DNA from: Acidocella sp.
GTDB lineage: Bacteria > Pseudomonadota > Alphaproteobacteria > Acetobacterales > Acetobacteraceae
DNA: 64,000 bases
Direction of reading: 5' to 3'
Assembly: GCA_031291755.1 (NCBI GenBank)
Contig: JARLIK010000017.1
Location: forward strand, 62,001 to 126,000
This document shows, piece after piece, positions 20,199-30,383 of the stretch (positions are counted from its first letter, which is position 1; each line of letters starts with the position of its first letter). Both the position numbers and the translations under genes were made by a program. The notes beneath the pieces were generated by a model. That model was not told the origin of the DNA, did no database searches, and was given only the letters and a program-made list of their open reading frames with translations.

Positions 20199-20972
20199 AT
20201 GATCCTGGTATTTGACTCCGGCATTGGCGGCCTGGGCGTGGTGCGGCAGATCCGGCGGCATACGCCGCAATTGCCGCTGGCGTATCTGGCCGATAACGGC
20301 TTTTACCCCTATGGCGAAAAATCTGACGAGTTGTTGCTGAACCGGGTGGTGAAGCTGATCGGCGAGGCCATTAATATGCTGCAGCCGGGGGCGGTGGTGG
20401 TGGCCTGCAATACCGCAAGCACGATTGCGCTGGCAGCGTTGCGGCAGACCTACCGGGTGCCGTTCATCGGCTGTGTGCCGCCCATCAAGCCGGCGGCGGC
20501 GGCGAGCCAGACGCGCCACCTCGGACTGCTGGCCACCCCGGCGACGATCAGGCGGCCGTATTTGCAGGATTTGCTGGATAAATTTGCCGATGACTGCACC
20601 GTGCACAGCCTGGGCACGCCGTTGCTGGCCGATATGGCGGAGGCGAAATTTCGCGGCGAGGCGGTTGATTTGGCAGCACTGGAAGCCGCCGTGGCACCGA
20701 TGTTCATGGCCGGGCCGACAATTGACGCGGTAGCACTGGGCTGCACCCATTATACGTTTTTGCTGAATGAGCTGAAGGTTCTGTATCCCGGCGTCATGTG
20801 GTTCGATCCCGCCGGGGCGGTGGCCCGCCAGACCGAGGCGGTGGTGGCGCGTCAGGAGCAGGTGGCGGATGGCCCGGAGCGGGCGTTTTTCACCGGCAAG
20901 CTGCCGGATTTGGAGATTATGAAGGCGGCGCTGGCGGACTATGGGTTTAGTGAGGTTATGGTGGCGGGCTGA
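20199..20972 (+). CDS. murI: Glutamate racemase
   Basis: VFDSGIGGLGVVRQIR; VVACNTASTIAL; VALGCTHYTFLLNEL. Confidence 0.95.
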   Translation: MILVFDSGIGGLGVVRQIRRHTPQLPLAYLADNGFYPYGEKSDELLLNRVVKLIGEAINMLQPGAVVVACNTASTIALAALRQTYRVPFIGCVPPIKPAAAASQTRHLGLLATPATIRRPYLQDLLDKFADDCTVHSLGTPLLADMAEAKFRGEAVDLAALEAAVAPMFMAGPTIDAVALGCTHYTFLLNELKVLYPGVMWFDPAGAVARQTEAVVARQEQVADGPERAFFTGKLPDLEIMKAALADYGFSEVMVAG

Positions 20973-21036
20973 GGCCGCATTGCCATGCGTGAAGTGGGGC
21001 GGTTAAACAGGGCCCAAGTTTGTAGAGAGTGTTTTT

Positions 21037-23619
21037 GTGACCGAATTGCCCGAACGACCCGCCGAAACCGTCGCCCCCAAATATGATTTTGCCCATGCGG
21101 AGCCGGCCTGGCAGGCGGCGTGGGACAAGGCCGGGTGCTTTACCGCGGCGGATGTGCCAACCGGCGATAGACCGAAATATTATGTGTTGGAGATGTTTCC
21201 CTACCCCTCGGGCAAAATCCACATGGGACATGTGCGCAATTACACGCTGGGCGATGTGGTGGCGCGTTATAAGCGGGCGCGCGGGTTTGATGTGTTGCAC
21301 CCGATGGGTTGGGATGCATTTGGTCTGCCCGCTGAAAATGCGGCGCGGCAGCGCAAGACTGACCCGGCGAGCTGGACCTATGAGAATATCGCCACCATGC
21401 GGGGCGAGCTGAAGCGGATGGGGCTGTCGCTCGACTGGAGCCGGGAGTTCGCCACCTGCGATCCAGAATATTACGGCCAGCAGCAGCAATTGTTTTTGGA
21501 TTTTTGGGCCGCGGGGCTGGTGGAGCGCAAGCAGAGCGCGGTGAACTGGGACCCGGTGGATAACACCGTGCTGGCCAATGAGCAGGTGATCGACGGGCGG
21601 GGTTGGCTCTCGGGCGCGTTGGTCGAGCGCAAAATTCTCTCGCAGTGGTTTTTGAAGATCACCGATTTTGCGCCGGAGCTGCTGGCAGGCTTGGGCGAGC
21701 TGCCGCGCTGGCCGGAGCGGGTGAAGCTGATGCAGGAGAACTGGATCGGCCGCTCCGAAGGTGCCGAGGTGACCTTCCCCGTGGCCGGTATGGATGAAGG
21801 CATCACGGTTTATACGACGCGCCCGGATACGTTGTTCGGGATGAGCTTTCTGGCGATTGCGCCGGAGCATCCGGTGGCCAAACAGGTGGCGGCGCAGAAT
21901 GCGGCGGCGGCAGCGTTTGTGGCGGAATGTGCCAGCCAGGGGACATCTGAGGCGGCGATTGAGACCGCCGAGAAGAAGGGCTTTGATACCGGCCTTGAAG
22001 TTGTTAATCCGTTTAACGGCGAAAAATTCCCGGTGTGGATCGCTAATTTTGTGCTGATGGAATACGGCACCGGGGCGATTTTCGGCTGCCCTTGCGGCGA
22101 CCAGCGTGATTTGGATTTTGCCCGGAAATATCATTTGCCGGTGCCGGTAGTGGTCTCGCCGAAAGCCGGTGAAGTTCCCGAGATCGGCAATAAGGCGCTG
22201 GATGGTGATGGGTTTATCGTCAATTCCGGGTTTTTGGATGGCATGAGTACCAAGGACGCCAAGGCGGCGGCGATTGCCAAATTGGAAGAAATTGGCGCGG
22301 GGAAATCGGTGGTGAACTGGCGGTTGCGCGATTGGGGTATTTCCCGGCAGCGCTATTGGGGCTGCCCGATCCCGGTGATCCATTGTGACGCCTGCGGGCC
22401 GGTGGCGGAGACGAATTTGCCGCTGGTACTGCCGAACGATGTGACCTTTGATAAGCCCGGCAATCCGCTCGATCATCACCCTAGTTGGAAGCATGTGAAT
22501 TGCCCCCAATGCGGGGCTAAGGCGGTGCGCGAGACCGATACGTTTGATACGTTCATTGATAGCTCGTGGTATTTTGCGCGCTTTACCGCACCGAAGTCCG
22601 CCACCCCGACTAATTTGGCGGCGGTAAATCATTGGCTGCCGGTGGACCAGTATGTGGGCGGCATCGAGCACGCCATTTTGCATCTGCTGTATGCCAGGTT
22701 CTTTACCCGCGCGATGCAGAAAACCGGGCATCTGGCGGTCTCGGAGCCGTTTGCCGGGTTGTTCACGCAAGGCATGGTCACGCATGAATCCTATAAGGAT
22801 GCTGATGGCAACTGGTTATATCCTGAGGAGGTAACCAAGCATGCTGATGGCACGGCAACTTCTGCCGATGGCCGGACGGTCACGGTGGGGCGGATTGAGA
22901 AAATGTCGAAATCCAAGCGCAACACCGTGGACCCTGGGGTGATTATTGAGCGGTTTGGGGCGGATGCGGCGCGTTGGTTTGTGCTGTCGGACAATCCGCC
23001 GGAGCGTGATGTGGAGTGGACCGAGACGGGGGCGCAGGGGGCGTTCAGGTTTGTGCAGCGGATTTACCGGCTGGCCGAGACCATTGCGGCTGAACCGAAG
23101 GAGCCAGAGCCGGCGGCGTTTGAGGGTGAAGCCAAGAAGCTGCGGCAACTCACACACCGGAGCATCGTGGCGGTGACCGAGGCGTTGGAGACTTTTGCGT
23201 TCAATTTGGCGGTGGCGCGGGCCTATGAGCTTTCCGGTGCGCTGGTGGGCGACAGCCCAACGGATGCGACGTTGTTATGGGCACGGCGGGAAGCCATTGA
23301 GATTTTGGCGCGGCTGGTGGCGCCGATGATCCCGCATGTGGCCGAAGCGATGAACGCGCTGCTGAACCCTGGCAGCGGGTTGGTGACCATGCAGCCATGG
23401 CCGGAACCCGAGCCTGCCTTGCTGGTGAAGGATGAGGTGACGGTGGCGGTGCAGGTGAACGGCAAGCTGAAGGGTACCGTGACCATTCCCACCGCCACTG
23501 AGGCGGCCCAGGCCATTGCGATTGCCAAAGAGGCGGTGGCTGGCGCATTAAAGGGCCAGACCATTGTGAAGGAAATTTATGTGGCGGGCAGGATCGTTAA
23601 CTTTGTCGTCAAACCGTAA
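21037..23619 (+). CDS. leuS: Leucyl-tRNA synthetase
   Basis: [25 protein letters not shown] (HIGH); [12 protein letters not shown] (KMSKS); GTG start. Confidence 0.97.
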   Translation: MTELPERPAETVAPKYDFAHAEPAWQAAWDKAGCFTAADVPTGDRPKYYVLEMFPYPSGKIHMGHVRNYTLGDVVARYKRARGFDVLHPMGWDAFGLPAENAARQRKTDPASWTYENIATMRGELKRMGLSLDWSREFATCDPEYYGQQQQLFLDFWAAGLVERKQSAVNWDPVDNTVLANEQVIDGRGWLSGALVERKILSQWFLKITDFAPELLAGLGELPRWPERVKLMQENWIGRSEGAEVTFPVAGMDEGITVYTTRPDTLFGMSFLAIAPEHPVAKQVAAQNAAAAAFVAECASQGTSEAAIETAEKKGFDTGLEVVNPFNGEKFPVWIANFVLMEYGTGAIFGCPCGDQRDLDFARKYHLPVPVVVSPKAGEVPEIGNKALDGDGFIVNSGFLDGMSTKDAKAAAIAKLEEIGAGKSVVNWRLRDWGISRQRYWGCPIPVIHCDACGPVAETNLPLVLPNDVTFDKPGNPLDHHPSWKHVNCPQCGAKAVRETDTFDTFIDSSWYFARFTAPKSATPTNLAAVNHWLPVDQYVGGIEHAILHLLYARFFTRAMQKTGHLAVSEPFAGLFTQGMVTHESYKDADGNWLYPEEVTKHADGTATSADGRTVTVGRIEKMSKSKRNTVDPGVIIERFGADAARWFVLSDNPPERDVEWTETGAQGAFRFVQRIYRLAETIAAEPKEPEPAAFEGEAKKLRQLTHRSIVAVTEALETFAFNLAVARAYELSGALVGDSPTDATLLWARREAIEILARLVAPMIPHVAEAMNALLNPGSGLVTMQPWPEPEPALLVKDEVTVAVQVNGKLKGTVTIPTATEAAQAIAIAKEAVAGALKGQTIVKEIYVAGRIVNFVVKP

Positions 23620-24127
23620 ATTTTTACCCCTGCTGGGGTTGCTGGCGCTTGCCGGTTGCGGGTTCACGCCGCTGTATGGCGGTGATGACGGTGCCGCCGT
23701 GCAAGGGCAGCTTGAGCAGGTGAAGATCGCCAATATTCCGGAACGCCCAGGCCAGTTGCTGCATGAGGCGCTGGAAGCGCAGATGCAGCGTCAAGGCAGC
23801 CCGACCCAGCAGCTTTATGTATTGAATGTGGATTATGTGATCACGCCGGACGCGGTGGGCGTGCAGGCTGATAGTTCAGTGTCGCGGGTGCGTTATGATG
23901 CGACGGCGAAATGGACACTCAACCCGATCGGCGCACCCACCCACAAGCTGGCCAGTGGTCAGGCGGTGACGTCGGACGCGCTGAACGTGATCGACCAGCA
24001 ATATTTTGCCCAGTCGCTGGAGGCCAGCACGGTCAACCGGCAATTGGCTGATCAGATCGCTGCCCAGATTGCGGAGCAGGTGGCGGTGTATTTCAGAACC
24101 CATCCTGCGGCACCTGCGCCGGGATGA
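23579..24127 (+). CDS. lptE: LPS-assembly lipoprotein LptE
   Basis: Lipobox [14 protein letters not shown]; position between leuS and holA. Confidence 0.87.
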   Translation: MWRAGSLTLSSNRKFLPLLGLLALAGCGFTPLYGGDDGAAVQGQLEQVKIANIPERPGQLLHEALEAQMQRQGSPTQQLYVLNVDYVITPDAVGVQADSSVSRVRYDATAKWTLNPIGAPTHKLASGQAVTSDALNVIDQQYFAQSLEASTVNRQLADQIAAQIAEQVAVYFRTHPAAPAPG

Positions 24128-25131
24128 AGATTGATGCGGGCCGGGTTGAGGCGTTTTTAAAAACCCCCGGGTCTAGCAATGTTGTCTTAATCTATGGTCC
24201 GGACGGCGGGCTGGTGGCCGAGCGGGCGATGGCGCTGGTGAAGGCCGGGCTGGCCGGCGCTGATGAGACCTTTAATTATGCCGAGCTTTATGATGCCGCG
24301 TGGCTGCTGGAGGAGGCAACGGCGGTTTCGCTGCTGGGTGGCCGGCGGGTGGTGCGGCTGCGCGATGCGGGCGAGAGTGCTGTGAAACCCATTGAGGCGC
24401 TGCTGAAAACCAAGTCGGATGCGCTGGTGGTTCTGGAGGGCGGTGAGCTGACCCCGAAGTCGAAATTGCGGGCGTTGGCGGAGAAATCGCCGCAGATGGC
24501 GTGCATCGCCTGCTACGCGGTGGATGCGGCGCGGTTGCCGCGGGCGCTGAGCGAGCGGCTGCGCGCACTGGGCGTGGCGATTGATAGCGAGGCCGCGGCT
24601 TGGGTGGGTGCAAACCTGGCCGGGGAGGAAGGCGCAATCCGGCAGGCGGTGGAGCTGCTGTATTTATACGCGGGCGAGACCCGGCGGCTGAGCCTGGCCG
24701 ATGTGCAGGCAGCCCTGGCCGATGGCGGCGAGACCTCGATGCAGGAGGCGATCGACGCGACGCTGACCGGCGATACCGCGGGCACGGACCGGGCCTTGGC
24801 GCTGGCGTTCGAGGCCGGGGATTCACCGGTGGCGGTGGTGCGGATATTGCTGGGCGAGCTGATGCGGTTGCGGGTGCTGGCGGCGCAGATATCGCCGGGG
24901 GCATCGATCTCGGAGGCGGTGGCGGGGATGCGCCCACCGGTATTTTTCAAGCGGGTGCCGGTGGTGACCAAGGCGCTGGGGCTGTGGAATGTGGGGTCGC
25001 TGACCCAGGCGATTACGGCGGCGCTGACCGCCGAGGCGGCGTGCAAAACCACCCATGTTCCTGATACCGCCTATTGCCGGCAGATGATGCTGGGGCTGGC
25101 CTCGCGCGCGCGTAATGCCGGGCGGCGTTGA
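24124..25131 (+). CDS. holA: DNA polymerase III subunit delta
   Basis: NVVLIYGPDGGLVAERAMALVK; GRRVVRLRDAGE; AVVRILLGELMRLRVLAAQI. Confidence 0.92.
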   Translation: MKIDAGRVEAFLKTPGSSNVVLIYGPDGGLVAERAMALVKAGLAGADETFNYAELYDAAWLLEEATAVSLLGGRRVVRLRDAGESAVKPIEALLKTKSDALVVLEGGELTPKSKLRALAEKSPQMACIACYAVDAARLPRALSERLRALGVAIDSEAAAWVGANLAGEEGAIRQAVELLYLYAGETRRLSLADVQAALADGGETSMQEAIDATLTGDTAGTDRALALAFEAGDSPVAVVRILLGELMRLRVLAAQISPGASISEAVAGMRPPVFFKRVPVVTKALGLWNVGSLTQAITAALTAEAACKTTHVPDTAYCRQMMLGLASRARNAGRR

Positions 25132-25792
25132 GGTGACTGAGGATTGGATGGCGGAGGTTCCGGCGCTGGCGGGGTTGGATACGCCGGGCCGGGCGCTATT
25201 GGGGTCGCTGAGCCATGCGATGACCGCCCCCGCCGGGATGCGGGTGTTTGGCGAGGGCAGTCCGTGCAAGGCGTTTTTGATTGTGCGCTCCGGCCAGATA
25301 CGGGTGTGTAAAACCGGCGAGACCGGGCGTGAGATTGTGTTGTACCGGGTGGGGCCGGGCGAGACCTGCATTGTCACCACCGCCTGTTTGATGACCAGTA
25401 CCGATTACGACGCCGACGGTGTGGCCGAGAGCGACATTGTGGCGCAGGCGCTGCCGTTGCCGGGGTTCATGAGTTTGCTGGCGCAGTCCGCCGGGTTCCG
25501 GCAATTCGTGTTTGCCGCCTATGGCGCCCGGATTGCCGATTTGCTGCTGCGGATCGAGGAGGTGGCGTTTGGCAAAATCGACCAGAGGCTGGCGGCAATG
25601 CTGGGCGAGCGGGCCGATGCCAGCGGGCTGCTGGAAATGACGCATTACGACATGGCGGTGGAGTTGGGCACGGCGCGGGAAGTGGTGAGCCGGCAGTTGA
25701 AGGAATTTGAGCGTAACGGCTGGGTGCGTCTGGGGCGCGGGCAGATGCAACTGATGGATGCCAAGGCGCTGGCGGCGCTGGCGCAAAAATAA
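25115..25792 (+). CDS. Crp/Fnr-family transcriptional regulator
   Basis: cNMP-binding-like domain (SGQIRVCKTGETGREIVLYRVGPGETCIVTT) and HTH (MAVELGTAREVVSRQLKEFERNGWVRLGRGQMQLMD). Confidence 0.9.
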   Translation: MPGGVEVTEDWMAEVPALAGLDTPGRALLGSLSHAMTAPAGMRVFGEGSPCKAFLIVRSGQIRVCKTGETGREIVLYRVGPGETCIVTTACLMTSTDYDADGVAESDIVAQALPLPGFMSLLAQSAGFRQFVFAAYGARIADLLLRIEEVAFGKIDQRLAAMLGERADASGLLEMTHYDMAVELGTAREVVSRQLKEFERNGWVRLGRGQMQLMDAKALAALAQK

Positions 25793-25796
25793 TGTT

Positions 25797-25856
25797 GCGA
25801 TGTGTGACTAGATCACAGACATCGCGGCAGGCCTATCGTATCGCGATGAAACGATA
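25797..25856. promoter_or_regulatory. Candidate Crp/Fnr-type operator(s) upstream of the DUF2892-like gene
   Basis: GCGATGT-N15-ACATCGC (25797-25825) enclosing TGTGA-CTAGA-TCACA (25803-25817); then TATCGT-N11-ACGATA (25834-25856). Confidence 0.55.
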
Positions 25857-25873
25857 AGCAAAGGAACTTAAAA

Positions 25874-26062
25874 ATGATGAAGAACGTGGGTGGACTTGAC
25901 CGGATTTTGCGGGTGACCGTGGGGTTGGTGCTGATTATTGCCACCGGAATGCATGCGCTGCCGGTGTGGGGCTATATTGGCGTGGTGCCGTTGATGACCG
26001 GGCTGATCGGCTGGTGCCCGGCCTATATGCCGTTTGGCATAAAGACCTGCAGCACCAAGTAA
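25874..26062 (+). CDS. DUF2892 (YgaP-like TM) family small membrane protein
   Basis: MMKNVGGLDRILRVTVGLVLIIATG..WGYIGVVPLMTGLIGWCPAYMPFGIKTC. Confidence 0.88.
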   Translation: MMKNVGGLDRILRVTVGLVLIIATGMHALPVWGYIGVVPLMTGLIGWCPAYMPFGIKTCSTK

Positions 26063-26067
26063 GCGGT

Positions 26068-27132
26068 TTACGCCGACACCAGCGTGATCACGTTGCGGAT
26101 GGTGCCGATCTGAGCGATTTCGGTTTCCAGCACGTCGCCGGGTTTTAAAAACTCCGGCGGGGTGCGGGCGGCGCCGATGCCCGAAGGTGTGCCGGTGGCG
26201 ATCATGTCGCCGGGTTCTAGCGTGAGTCCGAGCGAAAGTTCGCTGACGATACGCGGGATTTTGAAATACATTTTGCTGGTGTTGATGCTCTGCTTGACCA
26301 CGCCGTTGACGCGGGTTGAGAGGTCGAGGTTGTTGTAATCAAGGTCGCTGGCGGGGATGATCCAAGGGCCCATCGGGCCGTGGCCGTCGAGGCTTTTGCC
26401 TTTGAACCATTGGCCGCCGTGGTCCATCTGGATGTCGCGGGCGGTGGTGTCGTTAATGACCGTGTAGCCGAACACGTAGTTCATTGCGTCGGCTTCCGTG
26501 ACGTTGCGGCCGCGCTTGCCGATGATGACGGCCAGCTCGCCCTCCCAGTCAATTTTAACCGAAACCGCCGGGTTATAGGGGATGGTGCCGAACGGGGCGT
26601 TCACGGTGTGGGTGTCCTTGGTGAAGAACACCGGGTGCGCGGGTAATGGCGCGGCGGCTTTTTTAGCGGTCAGGCTTTCCTCGAAATGTTCCAGATAATT
26701 CCAGCCGACAGCGTAAACATTGCGAGTCGGGGTAGGAATGGGGGCAAGTAGGGTGACATTGGCCAGGGTATGATGCGCACCGGTGCTGGCGAGGTGGCGG
26801 GCTTGCGCGAGGCCGGTTGCCCCCGAGGCGGTGAGCGAGACCATGCTGGCGGGGTCAAACGCCAGACGGATGCCTGCGGCGTGTGCGGCCTGGCCGAAAT
26901 CAACCACGCCGCCGGCATCATTCACCGCGCCGACGCGGGTGGCGCCGCCGGATTTTGGGGTGAAGCTGACCAGCCGCAGTGTGGCGGCTTTACCGGCGGG
27001 CGATGCCGGTATGCTGGGCGTGGACGCGGCATCCGGTGTGTCGGCCATCGCAGCCTTGGTCTGGGCGGCTAGCAGCGTGCCGGCAGCGACGCCGGTGCCG
27101 AGCTTGAGAAATTTGCGGCGTGAATCTTCCAT
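26068..27132 (-). CDS. Fumarylacetoacetate hydrolase-family protein with predicted Tat signal
   Basis: Tat-like SRRKFLKLGTGVAAGTLLAAQTKAAMA; FAH core VYAVGWNYLEHFEES..DWEGELAVIIGKRGRNV..GYTVINDTTARDIQ..MIATGTPSGIG. Confidence 0.9.
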   Translation of the reverse strand: MEDSRRKFLKLGTGVAAGTLLAAQTKAAMADTPDAASTPSIPASPAGKAATLRLVSFTPKSGGATRVGAVNDAGGVVDFGQAAHAAGIRLAFDPASMVSLTASGATGLAQARHLASTGAHHTLANVTLLAPIPTPTRNVYAVGWNYLEHFEESLTAKKAAAPLPAHPVFFTKDTHTVNAPFGTIPYNPAVSVKIDWEGELAVIIGKRGRNVTEADAMNYVFGYTVINDTTARDIQMDHGGQWFKGKSLDGHGPMGPWIIPASDLDYNNLDLSTRVNGVVKQSINTSKMYFKIPRIVSELSLGLTLEPGDMIATGTPSGIGAARTPPEFLKPGDVLETEIAQIGTIRNVITLVSA

Positions 27133-27202
27133 GGTACTTTCCTCCGGTTTTTTATGAGTTGGTTGGCGTTTTTAAAATTGTTAATGAACTCTATAAAACT
27201 TT

Positions 27203-28018
27203 TTATTTATCCTCAATGAAATTGATCATCGCGCTGACTGCCTGATTTTCCACGCCCAAATAGCCGTGGTAGGACAGCGGGTCGCACGGGCCAGATATTG
27301 GCGTATCGCCGCCGTCGATGAGGATAGATTTGGTGCGTGGCGAGGCGGTCATGCGCGATGCCAGGACGCTGGCGTTGCCGGGTGGGCTGGAACGGCAGGC
27401 GTCCTCGGTGTCGTCCATCACCAGAGCTGGCACGGTGATGGCGGCGAGGTTGAGGCTGCCAATACCACCGCCGGGAGCATTGCGGCTGGTGATACTGACC
27501 GATGAGGTGAGGATGACGCCAGCGATTTTATTTTGCAGGGCAATGGCGTTAGCCGCTGCCGAGATGCTGCCCATGCTGGTGCCCACCAGCCAGACCGGTA
27601 CGCTGGTATGCTGCGTAATCCAGCCGAGCACATCGGCAATATCCTGCGCATGTTCAGGGCTTTTACGAAATGCTTCGTCGAAGCCATCGGGGCGGTCAGA
27701 CGGGGTATCGACCAGCACGGTGGCGATGTTGGCGGCGGTGAACATCTGGCGGGTGCGGATCAGGAAATTTTTGTTGGTGATGGTAAGGCTGCCGTCCGGG
27801 TTGGCCTGGGCGGTGAACACGCCGTCGCCGCCGGGGAACAATATCACCACCGCAACCGGGTTGGCTTGGATGTTGGCAATGAAGGATTGTGTGACGCTGG
27901 GGCGGGTGGCGATGGTGACGGCAATATCGTCAGCCCGGGCGATGCTGGTGCTGAGCAGCAGCGCGAACACGCCAAGGCAAATGGCTTGATACTTTGCAGC
28001 GGCACGCAGGATAGACAT
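27203..28018 (-). CDS. Secreted alpha/beta hydrolase
   Basis: Signal peptide; VVILFPGGDGVF; nucleophile elbow WLVGTSMGSISAAANAI. Confidence 0.75.
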   Translation of the reverse strand: MSILRAAAKYQAICLGVFALLLSTSIARADDIAVTIATRPSVTQSFIANIQANPVAVVILFPGGDGVFTAQANPDGSLTITNKNFLIRTRQMFTAANIATVLVDTPSDRPDGFDEAFRKSPEHAQDIADVLGWITQHTSVPVWLVGTSMGSISAAANAIALQNKIAGVILTSSVSITSRNAPGGGIGSLNLAAITVPALVMDDTEDACRSSPPGNASVLASRMTASPRTKSILIDGGDTPISGPCDPLSYHGYLGVENQAVSAMINFIEDK

Positions 28019-28038
28019 GCGAGGTCTCCAAACGGAGC

Positions 28039-28953
28039 CTAATTCTGCAATGAAACTTCAAGCTGGTCCAGTAGCCAGCCGGTGCCGTGCTCGCGGGTGC
28101 TGGCGTCGTCAAAGCCGTCGAGAAATGCGCCATGTTCGGTAACGCTAAGGTTTGTGCCGTTAGCGCTGGGGTGCAGCTCGATGGTGGCGAGTGAGATCGA
28201 TATTTTCTGGCCGCCCAGATGCATTTCGTAACAATAAATCAGGCGCTGGTTTTCGATCACGTCGTAATACAGCGCATCAAACATATGCTCGCTGTCGTCG
28301 GGCCAGCGGCCGGTGAGGTGTTCGCGGCCGCCGGGACGCACATCCATGCTGCGTTGCAGAATTGTGCAGGCGGGGTTTGATTCAAACCATTTGGCCTTGG
28401 CGGCGCGGTCGGTGAAGGCGTGGAAGATGGTGGCGGGGCTGGCGTTGTAATGGCGCTTGATGGTGAAGCTGCCGTGGCTGACATTGCGCGGGCGGGTCGC
28501 GGCGAGATGCGCCTGTAATTTATCGAGCGTGGAGGCCCAGCCGATGGGGGCGCCGTTGATATGCATGTAGGCGGCGGCATCGAAAATTTTGTAGCTCTGC
28601 TCGACATTCATGCGGGTGCCGTGCTGCAGATGCTCGAAGGTGACGATGGTGTGGGCGGTGAACAGAATTTTGCCGTCGCGTGGAATATCCAGGGTAAATA
28701 CCAAACGCTCAGGTGCGGTGATTTCGATGAAATTTCCGTGCGCTGGGTATTCAGTGCCGTCTGGTGCTTGCATGGTAAATGAGAAAACGCCGCCGGGCGT
28801 GAAGTCGACCTCGGCGGTAGGGATGGTGAGGCCTTCGGGGCAGAACCAGTTTTTAATATGGGCGGCGCTGCTCCAGGCGGCAAATACCTGGGCCGGTGGT
28901 GCGGCGTAAACGCGCGAGAGTTTCAGCGGGGCTGGACTGATTTCAACTTTCAT
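28039..28953 (-). CDS. Tandem SRPBCC (AHSA1-like) domain protein
   Basis: Two AHSA1-like units: SRVYAAPPAQVFAAWSSAAHIKNWFCPEGLT and IKRHYNASPATIFHAFTDRAAKAKWFES. Confidence 0.85.
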   Translation of the reverse strand: MKVEISPAPLKLSRVYAAPPAQVFAAWSSAAHIKNWFCPEGLTIPTAEVDFTPGGVFSFTMQAPDGTEYPAHGNFIEITAPERLVFTLDIPRDGKILFTAHTIVTFEHLQHGTRMNVEQSYKIFDAAAYMHINGAPIGWASTLDKLQAHLAATRPRNVSHGSFTIKRHYNASPATIFHAFTDRAAKAKWFESNPACTILQRSMDVRPGGREHLTGRWPDDSEHMFDALYYDVIENQRLIYCYEMHLGGQKISISLATIELHPSANGTNLSVTEHGAFLDGFDDASTREHGTGWLLDQLEVSLQN

Positions 28954-29287
28954 TGGCGTTTCCTTGAGATTTTAGAGTGTCGAGATAACTGCCCAGCCGG
29001 TCCAGCCGTTGCTCCCATTCAGTGCGCCTGGCGTTCAGCCAGGTTTCGGCTTGGCTCAAGGCAGTGGGATTCAGGCGGCAGGTGCGGGTGCGGCCGGTTT
29101 TTTCGGAGAGCACCAGGCCGGAGCCGGTGAGTACATCGAGATGCTGCATCACCGCCGAGAGTGACATGGCGAGCGGGCTGGCGAGTTCGCTCACCGAGGC
29201 CGGGCTGCGGGTGAGGCGCTCCAGCATCGCGCGGCGGGTGGGGTCGGCCAGGGCTTGGAAGGTGAGGTCGAGCTGTTGGTTAAGCAT
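28943..29287 (-). CDS. ArsR-family HTH transcriptional regulator
   Basis: LDLTFQALADPTRRAMLERLTRSPASVSELASPLAMSLSAVMQHLDVLTGSGLVLSEKTGRTRTCRL; start moved to ATG 29287. Confidence 0.92.
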   Translation of the reverse strand: MLNQQLDLTFQALADPTRRAMLERLTRSPASVSELASPLAMSLSAVMQHLDVLTGSGLVLSEKTGRTRTCRLNPTALSQAETWLNARRTEWEQRLDRLGSYLDTLKSQGNANES

Positions 29288-29393
29288 GTGCTTAAGTATC
29301 AAAGCATGGCAAAAACCGCAAGCAAATAAAATCAGGCGTTTGATGGTGGTGGGCTGCCCGATGCAAATCAGCACCGGGCAGCGGATCACCTAG

Positions 29394-29600
29394 TTATTTA
29401 GCGTGCGCAGGCTGCGGGGCAGATTTCTGCGCGGCCTGGGTGGATGTTGCATGGGCTTTTTCAGACAGGCTCTGCGCCTTGTGTGAGCTATCGACAGCCG
29501 CTTTGGTGTCGGACTTGCCGTGCAGAGTAGCGGCGTCGTGATGAGCCTTGGCGGCGTCTTCGTGCAGTTTTGCAGCTTCGGTATGAGTTGCTTGAGCCAT
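29394..29600 (-). CDS. Small Ala/His-rich hydrophilic protein
   Basis: MAQATHTEAAKLHEDAAKAHHDAATLHGKSDTKAAVDSSHKAQSLSEKAHATSTQAAQKSAPQPAHAK; GGAAACC precedes ATG 29600. Confidence 0.55.
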   Translation of the reverse strand: MAQATHTEAAKLHEDAAKAHHDAATLHGKSDTKAAVDSSHKAQSLSEKAHATSTQAAQKSAPQPAHAK

Positions 29601-29826
29601 GATGGTTTCCTTGATTAAGGTTATGCGCATTGCGTGTGCAATGCGTTTGCGCTGATGAAGGTAACTGCGCATGATGTGCGGCTCCGACATCGGCCAACAA
29701 CAGATTATGCATAGCCGGCTTGGAAACAACCCAGAAAACAATTAATAAGAATTAAACGCATCGACAGATGTTGCGTTGTTTATCAGAGAATCATTTATAT
29801 TACGTTATTGTATCATTTTAACTGTG

Positions 29827-30285
29827 CTACAGGGCCTCGTGCGTGTGCGGTGGCGCGCCGGGTTCGTGGTGGTGGCTGTGCGCGGTGAGTTTTAGCGGCA
29901 CGATGTGCAAATTGGCGTGACGGACGCCGCGCTGGGCGGTGAGTTCGTCCGCCATTTTTTTAATCGCATCGATGGGGCCGCGCAGGATGGACACTTCCAG
30001 GCAGCTTTCATGGTCGAAATGCACATGGGTGGTGGCGATGCCGAGGTCGTGGTGGTCGTGCTGGGCGTTGACCAGGCGCTGCGCCAGGTCGCGGGTGGAA
30101 TGGTCGTACACATAAGTAAGCGTGGCGACGCAGGGGGCGCGGCCGGCGGTGGCGTAGTCGTTTTTGGCCGCCTCGCGTACCAGCTCGCGGATGGCTTCCG
30201 AGCGGCTGGGGTAGCCGCGTTTTTCCACCAGGGCGTCAACCGAGGCGAGCAGGTCGTCGTCGATGGTGATGGTGATGCGTTCCAT
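29827..30285 (-). CDS. nikR: Nickel-responsive regulator NikR
   Basis: RHH domain MERITITIDDDLLASVDALVEKRGYPSRSEAIRELVREA; metal domain HDHHDLGIATTHVHFDHESCLEV. Confidence 0.95.
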   Translation of the reverse strand: MERITITIDDDLLASVDALVEKRGYPSRSEAIRELVREAAKNDYATAGRAPCVATLTYVYDHSTRDLAQRLVNAQHDHHDLGIATTHVHFDHESCLEVSILRGPIDAIKKMADELTAQRGVRHANLHIVPLKLTAHSHHHEPGAPPHTHEAL

Positions 30286-30383
30286 GGCTTTGCTCCAGCG
30301 GCTGGCGTTGGGGTATTCTGGCGGGTTGTGGCGCGTGGTGCAATGTTCGTTTAGCGGACAAAAAGTTCATTGATTGACGGACC

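Noticed and set aside
20956-22785. 609-aa minus-strand ORF opposite leuS
   Set aside because: Antisense to LeuS; length explained by high GC
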